Of a stretch of 8,861 bases of DNA, positions 1-5,188 are shown in pieces. Within the stretch, counting starts at the first letter, position 1. Every line of letters begins with the position of its first letter. A program made the position numbers and the translations under genes. This DNA comes from an uncultured Clostridia bacterium (GTDB taxonomy: Bacteria > Bacillota > Clostridia > RGIG6154), in contig CAKSDT010000072.1 of NCBI GenBank assembly GCA_934446135.1, positions 1 through 8,861 of the forward strand, read 5' to 3'. The notes below the pieces were generated by a model, which was not told the DNA's origin, did no database searches, and was given only the letters and a program-made list of their open reading frames with translations.

Positions 1-1110
1 GGTTCGTTAATATTTGATCCTACAGTTTCGGTAAAGGATTTGGAAAGTAATACAGAACTTGTTACATCAGAAAATGTAACTGCTGAAGATGGCAAAATAT
101 ACATTTCGGCAGCAAGTATCCCTTTCAACAAACCAATTTCACTTAAGGTAAGTTATGGCGATGACGCAATTTACAACAAGAATATTATCCGCAGAATAAA
201 ATTCGAGGATGATATGACAGGAACTGATGTGACAAACAGATGGAAAATTGAAAATAACTTCCCATTCGGTGAAGTTGAAGGGGTAGAGAGCACTGCAAAA
301 TACAGCGATGGTGCAATTGAGTGCGATGTTCAGCCGAATGTGGATCTCATTCTTACTCCGAAGTATTATGACGAAGTAAACTCAACAGGAAATCAGACTG
401 TTGAATACACAATCACTACAGGAAATCAGTATGATATATCTGTATTTATGCTTTCTAAAAATACATTGTACGATGACACCAGTTCAATGAACTTCTTTGT
501 AAAATATCAAAACGGTTTGACAAGAGCAAGGCATACATATCATAATGTCGACAAATATTGGTCAAACGCTACAGTAAATAAAAGTGCATTTGGTCCAACA
601 GAAAAAAATATTGTTCAGATTGCAAATAACAAAGGTGCCGAGGTGTATGTGAACAATGAATTGTTGTTAACAGCTGAAAACTGTGTTGATGAATCAAATC
701 CTTCGTTTGAATATGCAAAAGTACCTTCAAGCGGTATATTAGGCTGGAGATTGGCATGTCTTTACGGCGGTGCAAAACAGGACAAAATTTACATTAAAAA
801 TGTAAAAGTTATGTCAGTTGAAGAAATCGGCGATTACGCTATTTGTTCGGTTAGTGTGCATAATAAGCAAGAGAGTGCAGATGTAACGGTTTCATACCTC
901 AGCAAAACTGCAGGAAAACTTATTGTAGCACTTTACGGAGAAGACGGTTCGACAATCACCGGTGTTAAAATTGTTGATGCCGTTTCAGGTCAGAACAGCA
1001 CTACGGTAAGCTTTCCTGTAACAGGTACTGCAAAATATGCCAAAGTATTTGTATGGGAATCTATGGATACATTAAAACCGTTATCAAAATTTATATTAAA
1101 GGGTTTCTAA
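1..1110 (+). CDS. Secreted multi-domain protein, 3' part (jelly-roll + KVFxWES C-terminal module), 5' end outside window
   Basis: The frame is open from base 1 and stops at TAA 1108-1110, giving 369 visible residues. The gene begins upstream, so the TTG at 40 is not a credible start. Visible residues 1-68 are the end of an Ig-like domain. Residues 69-272 form a jelly-roll-like domain starting at FEDD, with an RARHTY motif and ending IKNVKVMSVE. Residues 277-369 are a small beta-rich C-terminal module ending KVFVWESMDTLKPL. It aligns almost end to end with the C-terminal half of the next gene, so the two are tandem paralogues. Three cysteines (IEC, ENCVDES, AIC) are conserved between them. No anchor or catalytic motif is visible. 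By analogy with the neighbour it is probably exported, but the signal peptide lies outside the window. A role in binding glycans or other surface polymers is inferred from fold type only. Confidence 0.85.
   Translation, partial: GSLIFDPTVSVKDLESNTELVTSENVTAEDGKIYISAASIPFNKPISLKVSYGDDAIYNKNIIRRIKFEDDMTGTDVTNRWKIENNFPFGEVEGVESTAKYSDGAIECDVQPNVDLILTPKYYDEVNSTGNQTVEYTITTGNQYDISVFMLSKNTLYDDTSSMNFFVKYQNGLTRARHTYHNVDKYWSNATVNKSAFGPTEKNIVQIANNKGAEVYVNNELLLTAENCVDESNPSFEYAKVPSSGILGWRLACLYGGAKQDKIYIKNVKVMSVEEIGDYAICSVSVHNKQESADVTVSYLSKTAGKLIVALYGEDGSTITGVKIVDAVSGQNSTTVSFPVTGTAKYAKVFVWESMDTLKPLSKFILKGF
91..1110 (+). repeat. Paralogous copy 1 of a ~1.0-kb coding module (partner 2381-3391)
   Basis: From GKIYIS at base 91 to the stop, this segment aligns nearly gap-free with 2381-3391 (1020 against 1011 bases). 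Shared protein blocks include NFFVKYQ-G-TRARHTY, CVDES-P and IKNVKVMSVE, and several of these are also close at the DNA level. This points to tandem gene duplication rather than chance domain sharing. Confidence 0.8.
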
Positions 1111-1117
1111 AAAAGTG

Positions 1118-1152
1118 TTTTCCTGAGGCAGCAAAATTCCGCCTCAGGAAAA
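1118..1152 (+). terminator. Perfect 12-bp inverted repeat, terminator-like hairpin without a U-tract
   Basis: TTTTCCTGAGGC at 1118-1129 pairs perfectly with GCCTCAGGAAAA at 1141-1152 around an 11-nt loop, starting 8 bases after the stop of the first gene. Its position suggests an intrinsic terminator or an mRNA 3' stabiliser. On the + strand it is followed by AATAAATAT and not by a run of T, so efficient intrinsic termination is doubtful. Partial termination or mRNA processing and stability are alternatives. On the minus strand a T6 run does follow the stem, but no minus-strand gene is visible to use it. Confidence 0.55.
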
Positions 1153-1157
1153 ATAAA

Positions 1158-1163
1158 TATAAT
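1158..1163 (+). promoter_or_regulatory. Candidate -10 box (TATAAT) upstream of the 731-residue gene
   Basis: A perfect TATAAT lies 6 bases after the hairpin. A start site near 1170 would leave a leader of about 26 bases containing the Shine-Dalgarno. No good TTGACA is found 16-18 bases upstream (the sequence there is near AATTCC, inside the hairpin loop and stem), so this is only a candidate in AT-rich DNA. Confidence 0.3.
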
Positions 1164-1183
1164 ACACATTACTTGTGGCTGTA

Positions 1184-1198
1184 AGGAGGAAAAATGTG
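1184..1198 (+). promoter_or_regulatory. Shine-Dalgarno AGGAGG deciding a GTG start at 1196
   Basis: AGGAGG at 1184-1189 sits 6 bases before GTG 1196-1198, which opens directly onto a clean signal peptide (MSIKIK...). The in-frame GTG at 1175 lies upstream of this site and would place it inside the gene. An overlapping ATG at 1194 is out of frame and is followed immediately by TGA (1197-1199). Confidence 0.85.
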
Positions 1199-3391
1199 AG
1201 TATAAAAATAAAATCTGTTATTTCATTAACGCTCGTGTTTTTGATTTCCGTTCTTTCAGTTTCAGCAAAAGAAACAATGTTCGGCAGCAGAGAAGAATGG
1301 CTTATATCAGAAAATTATATAAAAGATGTATTTAAATACGATTTTGAAGGTCTTGATGCAAAACTGCTCAACATATGTACAGCACCTGATGCTATTGAAG
1401 TGGCATTTACAAACAAACTAAAGTCTACAGATAATATATATATTGACGGTGAAAGTGTACCTTTTAAACGCGAGGAAAGCGAATTTACAAAAGGATATGT
1501 ATACAGGGTAGACATAAGTGATTTTGAAAACAATGTTTCTCATACAATTAATGTGCTCGGAAAAGAGTATATGTTTAAATATGTTGAGTATTACAGTGAT
1601 GATTTTGATGCACCGGAAAATCCGGGATGGCAAAATGCAGTATATGCCGGGGACGGTAAGTTGACTGTAGAAAAACAAAATATTGCGTATTTAGACGGCG
1701 ATGGAGTGGATGTGCCAAGTTTCAAACAACAAAAAAACTGGAATGACTATATCCTTGAAGTAAAAATTGATAAAGACACGCCAAAATCGTCAAGAATGTA
1801 TTTTTCAAAATACTGTCAGACTGCTACATCTCAGAATGACGCTTTGTCTTACTCGGTAAGGGATTACAATTACGGAAACAAATTCTTAACCGGTATAGCA
1901 TATTCGGGACTAATAAAATCGGCATCAACATACCAAGATATAGTAACTGCTTCTGCCGGTGCTGAATATAAGGGAAACAATGCGTATTCTAGGGTACTCG
2001 GAACAGTTTGCCCATGGCAGAATGCTGATGAATCTCAGGCAAGCGTAGGTTTTCAGATGTATGAGTTGGGCTCTAAGTACAGGATAGATACTTTAGGAAG
2101 TACAATAACTGAAACAGTTGTTGTTTCGGGAAATTCGTCAAAAGGAGGCGTGGTATTTTCTAATTTTGAGAATATAGACGGCAAGAAAATGGTATTAGAC
2201 TCAATACGAATTTACAAAATATTATTAAAAGAAGAACTAAAAACAATTAATGTTGACAGTGTTGTTACAACATCAGACAAACTTATAATTAATTACAGCG
2301 GTGAAACAGAGGAACCTTACATTGTTATAAGGGATGAAGAAGGTAATATGATTACACCGTCAGTTGTTAATACAATCGGCGGAAAAACATATATTTCGAC
2401 AGAGAGTATTCCTTTCGGAAAAGTAATTTCACTCAGGGTAGCAAGTCCTGAACACGGTATTATGTATGAAAAAAATATCAAGAGGACTTTGAATTTTACA
2501 GATGATGCTACGGGTGATGATATAAACGCCAATTGGACGATGGAAAGTTTGCAAAGCGGCAACTATGAGGAGAATTATGTAAATTATAATGAAGGTTCGA
2601 TTGAATGTCATATTACAGGCGGCGGAGAAGTATTGCTCGCACCTAAAAACGGCGATGCGGTTTCATCGGGACAAAATCAAACAGTTGAATATACAATTTC
2701 AAATGTATATGATAACTATGATATAAGTGCTTTTATGCTTTCGGAAAATATTATGTACAACCGCACCGATTCCAAGAACTTCTTTGTTAAATATCAGGGC
2801 GGTATGACGAGAGCAAGACACACATACAAAAATCCGTCAACTTACTGGCAAAATGCGTCCGGAACCAAAGGGGCATTCGGAAGTGCCGATAATGATGTCG
2901 TGCAGATTGCAGACAATACCGGTGTTGAAGTTTATGTAAACAACGGATTTGTTGCAAAGGCAGAAAGTTGTGTTGATGAAAGTGTTCCGCAGCTTCAGTA
3001 TGCAACTGTACCTTCCCAGGGAACCATTGGCTGGAGATTTGTAAACGGAAACGGAGACGCTGTAACATTTAATATAAAAAATGTAAAAGTAATGTCGGTT
3101 GAAACTGTAGCCGACAGCAATATATGTTGGGTTAAAGGTAATTATAAAAATGACAATGTCAAAATGACAACATGTTCTTATGCCAATAAAGCAGCAAATG
3201 TTATTGTTTCGATTTATGACGAAAAAGGATACGTTATAGGAAAAAAAGTTTTAGATGCCCCTGAAGGATATTTTGAAACAACCGAAACAATCAATGTGAG
3301 CGGAATTCCCGAATTTGCAAAGGTTTTTATCTGGGAATCGCTCCAAGGGTTAAGCCCATTGTGTAAAGATACTTTAACATATTTCGGATAA
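1196..3391 (+). CDS. Secreted two-jelly-roll protein with KVFxWES C-terminal module (731 aa)
   Basis: This complete gene runs from GTG 1196 to TAA 3389-3391. Residues 1-24 are a Sec signal peptide with cleavage after SVSA. Residues 25-51 are a conserved N-terminal segment (KETMFGSREEWLISENYI...) that recurs in the last gene of the window. An Ig-like region follows to about 134. Jelly-roll 1 spans about 135-342 (DDFD start, DALSYSVRDYNYG, ending RIYKI). A second Ig-like domain spans about 352-435. Jelly-roll 2 spans about 436-636 (FTDD start, GGMTRARHTY, ending IKNVKVMSVE). The C-terminal module is about 640-731 (KVFIWESLQGLSPLC). Its C-terminal half is a paralogue of the preceding gene, and jelly-roll 1 resembles the first jelly-roll of the next gene. 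There is no SLH domain, sortase motif or C-terminal membrane anchor. No catalytic acid pair is recognisable, so a carbohydrate-binding or structural surface role is an inference from fold. Confidence 0.9.
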   Translation: MSIKIKSVISLTLVFLISVLSVSAKETMFGSREEWLISENYIKDVFKYDFEGLDAKLLNICTAPDAIEVAFTNKLKSTDNIYIDGESVPFKREESEFTKGYVYRVDISDFENNVSHTINVLGKEYMFKYVEYYSDDFDAPENPGWQNAVYAGDGKLTVEKQNIAYLDGDGVDVPSFKQQKNWNDYILEVKIDKDTPKSSRMYFSKYCQTATSQNDALSYSVRDYNYGNKFLTGIAYSGLIKSASTYQDIVTASAGAEYKGNNAYSRVLGTVCPWQNADESQASVGFQMYELGSKYRIDTLGSTITETVVVSGNSSKGGVVFSNFENIDGKKMVLDSIRIYKILLKEELKTINVDSVVTTSDKLIINYSGETEEPYIVIRDEEGNMITPSVVNTIGGKTYISTESIPFGKVISLRVASPEHGIMYEKNIKRTLNFTDDATGDDINANWTMESLQSGNYEENYVNYNEGSIECHITGGGEVLLAPKNGDAVSSGQNQTVEYTISNVYDNYDISAFMLSENIMYNRTDSKNFFVKYQGGMTRARHTYKNPSTYWQNASGTKGAFGSADNDVVQIADNTGVEVYVNNGFVAKAESCVDESVPQLQYATVPSQGTIGWRFVNGNGDAVTFNIKNVKVMSVETVADSNICWVKGNYKNDNVKMTTCSYANKAANVIVSIYDEKGYVIGKKVLDAPEGYFETTETINVSGIPEFAKVFIWESLQGLSPLCKDTLTYFG
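2381..3391 (+). repeat. Paralogous copy 2 of the ~1.0-kb coding module (partner 91-1110)
   Basis: This is the C-terminal half of the 731-residue gene (end of Ig-like domain 2, jelly-roll 2 and the KVFxWES module). It aligns with the preceding gene along its whole length. Short DNA blocks such as AACTTCTTTGT and AAAATGTAAAAGT are also retained, consistent with a moderately old tandem duplication. Confidence 0.8.
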
Positions 3392-3442
3392 TTTGATTAA
3401 ACAAACTTTAAATCAGCATTTTTGATTCTAACAATTTATAAT

Positions 3443-3460
3443 AAAGGGGAATATGATATG
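3443..3460 (+). promoter_or_regulatory. Ribosome binding site selecting ATG 3458
   Basis: AAAGGGGA at 3443-3450 precedes ATG 3458 by 7 bases. It favours that ATG, which opens on a signal peptide (MKRICAVILCISLIF), over the in-frame TTG at 3422, which would add a 12-residue non-signal prefix. An ATG at 3453 is out of frame and closes after one further codon. Confidence 0.7.
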
Positions 3461-5155
3461 AAAAGAATTTGTGCGGTTATACTGTGTATATCATTAATTT
3501 TTTCAACAATTCATATCGTTGCGGCAGCGTCTGAGACAACACTTGGTGTTTCATCTTGGAATGTTACGCGTGACTATATAGTTGTTGAATTGGCAACAGG
3601 TGAAGAAGTAACTGCAACAATCGGCGGAAGTGCAGCCGAAGTAACATATTTAAATGAGGATAAAAGCATTGTAAAAATAACTCCGGCTGATGAATTTAAA
3701 TTTTCAAGAATTTATACTTTCAAACTAACAGATTCGGCAACGGGTTCAAAGAGTTTTGAAAAATCGTTTAAGTTAAATTCTTTTCTTGATGATGACTTTT
3801 CAACAACTGACGGAAACTGGCAGAATGCAACAGTAAATACTTCCGCTAAGACCCTTACTGTAAGCGGTGCTGTAAATGCTTATCCCGCAAACCTTTCTAT
3901 GGCAGACATTAAGGATTATGTTGTAGATGTTGACATAAATTCTTCAACATCAAGCACTTCCAGAATGTTATTCAGAAAATACACTTCCGATAATACACCT
4001 TCTGATGCACTTACATATGTAGTAAGAGATTTTGCAGGCAACTATGTGGGTGCAGTAGCACAAAAAGGATATGAAACCTCTTTTCTTCTGTATTTGACGG
4101 ATTATATGACCGGTGCCTCAGGATCAGAGTATGCCTTGCAGAATATGGGATATATGAAAAGAATAGGCGGTGTAAATCCGTGGGCAAATGGGGCAAACGC
4201 TAAATTTTATGAAAAAGACGGCAGTATGATTATGGATTTAAACGGTGAACAGTTGTTTAAAGTTTCATCAGTTGTAAGCCCGGCAACTTCAACAGGCGGA
4301 GGATTTTCAATTTCCAACTGGGCTGATAATTACACCACTGTCCTTGACAGAATTTCTGTTTATACATTCCAAGAAGTTGACGCTCAGAATATGCCTGTAG
4401 TATCAAATCTTGCTATAACAAAGGAAGGTGAAAATACATTAAAAGTTTCATATGATCTTTCCAAGCCTGAGGGAAATTCTGTATACAATTGGTACTATAA
4501 GAATGCAGGTTCTGATACCTGGAATTTAATTGTCGGCGAGAATACAAAAGTTTTGGATATATCAGGCTATACTAATTCAATGTTTAAATTTTCAGTTGTA
4601 CCTGTAAGCGAGGACCGAATTTACGGTCAGGAAGAATCTATAGAATATATACCGGAACTTATGCCGTATGCTGACGGACTTAATATGTCAAAAGACGGTG
4701 ATGTACTTACTGCTGAATATATTTTTCACGATTACAACGGTGACAGTGAAGATACAGAAAACACAATTATAAAATGGTATAGTTCATCTTTTGACGATGT
4801 GGGATATGAATTAATTGAGAATGTAACAGGTAAGACTGTAACTGTTACAGATGAGATGCTTGGTAAATATATCAAATTCAGTGTAACGCCTAAGTCAGTA
4901 AACGAACCGTATTTCGGGACGGAAGTTATGTCAGACCGTTTCTTGTATATAAGTCCTTACATTGATGCGGTAAGCGGAACTTATATAGACGGTATTGTGC
5001 GAATTGAATTTGCCGAAAATGTAGGCAATTCACTTAAGTTATATTGTAACGGAACAGAAATTACTGATTTTTCCAAAGACGGCAAGACAGTAAGTTTTAA
5101 TTATGAAGGCGATATGGAAACCTTATATGTTTATGCAGCGGTCGGAAGTGCTTAG
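3458..5155 (+). CDS. N-terminal part of a secreted Ig-like/jelly-roll surface protein, ending at in-frame TAG (565 aa)
   Basis: It starts at ATG 3458 with a good ribosome binding site and stops at TAG 5153-5155. Residues 1-24 are a Sec signal peptide (cleavage near VAAA-S; no lipobox). An Ig-like region spans 25-110. A jelly-roll spans about 111-305, opening DDDFS, with DALTYVVRDF and closing DRISVYTFQ. This is homologous to jelly-roll 1 of the upstream gene. Two Ig-like modules follow at about 312-398 and 402-500, with the NWYYK / IKWYSSS and GKYIKFSVTP signatures of bacterial Ig-like repeats. A third begins near 503 and is cut by the stop at codon 566. The product as terminated has no anchor. 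The frame continues without a shift into the SLH-bearing segment downstream, so this is probably the 5' part of one gene, not a complete gene. No catalytic motif was found. Confidence 0.85.
   Translation: MKRICAVILCISLIFSTIHIVAAASETTLGVSSWNVTRDYIVVELATGEEVTATIGGSAAEVTYLNEDKSIVKITPADEFKFSRIYTFKLTDSATGSKSFEKSFKLNSFLDDDFSTTDGNWQNATVNTSAKTLTVSGAVNAYPANLSMADIKDYVVDVDINSSTSSTSRMLFRKYTSDNTPSDALTYVVRDFAGNYVGAVAQKGYETSFLLYLTDYMTGASGSEYALQNMGYMKRIGGVNPWANGANAKFYEKDGSMIMDLNGEQLFKVSSVVSPATSTGGGFSISNWADNYTTVLDRISVYTFQEVDAQNMPVVSNLAITKEGENTLKVSYDLSKPEGNSVYNWYYKNAGSDTWNLIVGENTKVLDISGYTNSMFKFSVVPVSEDRIYGQEESIEYIPELMPYADGLNMSKDGDVLTAEYIFHDYNGDSEDTENTIIKWYSSSFDDVGYELIENVTGKTVTVTDEMLGKYIKFSVTPKSVNEPYFGTEVMSDRFLYISPYIDAVSGTYIDGIVRIEFAENVGNSLKLYCNGTEITDFSKDGKTVSFNYEGDMETLYVYAAVGSA
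5153..5155 (+). other. In-frame amber (TAG) codon inside a conserved domain junction
   Basis: TAG follows ...YVYAAVGSA and precedes CNINIKSELLFEDDF. The three other stops visible in the window are all TAA (1108, 3389, 7262). It aligns with M in the 731-residue gene (GIMYEKNIK) and I in the first gene (AIYNKNI), so the ancestral sense codon is not conserved and cannot be inferred. The remaining roughly 2,900 codons in the window contain no other in-frame TAG, which argues against wholesale reassignment of the codon. Confidence 0.85.
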
Positions 5156-5169
5156 TGCAATATCAATAT

Positions 5170-5188
5170 AAAAAGCGAGTTGCTTTTT
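5170..5188 (+). other. Small hairpin 14 bases downstream of the in-frame TAG
   Basis: AAAAAGC (5170-5176) pairs perfectly with GCTTTTT (5182-5188) around loop GAGTT. It has only two G-C pairs, so it is weak. It sits 14 bases beyond the stop, and the only nearby alternative start for the downstream half (TTG 5180-5182) lies in the loop and stem edge. It could be chance in AT-rich coding DNA, a terminator-like element, or a readthrough-modulating structure. Confidence 0.35.

Noticed and set aside
40..1110. TTG at 40 as the start of the first gene
   Set aside because: The frame is open to base 1 and the protein aligns upstream of this point with an Ig-like domain, so the gene starts outside the window.
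3394..3423. TGATTAAA...TTTAAATCA followed by TTTTT as a terminator
   Set aside because: The stem is nearly all A-T, contains a bulge and would be unstable; not supported as a terminator.
3437..3442. TATAAT as a promoter for the gene at 3458
   Set aside because: Transcription would begin at about 3449, inside or after the ribosome binding site, and there is no -35 box; likely AT-rich coincidence.
3422..3457. TTG 3422 as the start of the gene at 3458
   Set aside because: It gives a prefix with no signal-peptide character, and the ribosome binding site at 3443-3450 fits ATG 3458.
5153..5155. Genome-wide reassignment of TAG (code 15 type)
   Set aside because: No other in-frame TAG occurs in about 2,900 codons of the window, whereas full reassignment normally gives many; a local event is more likely.
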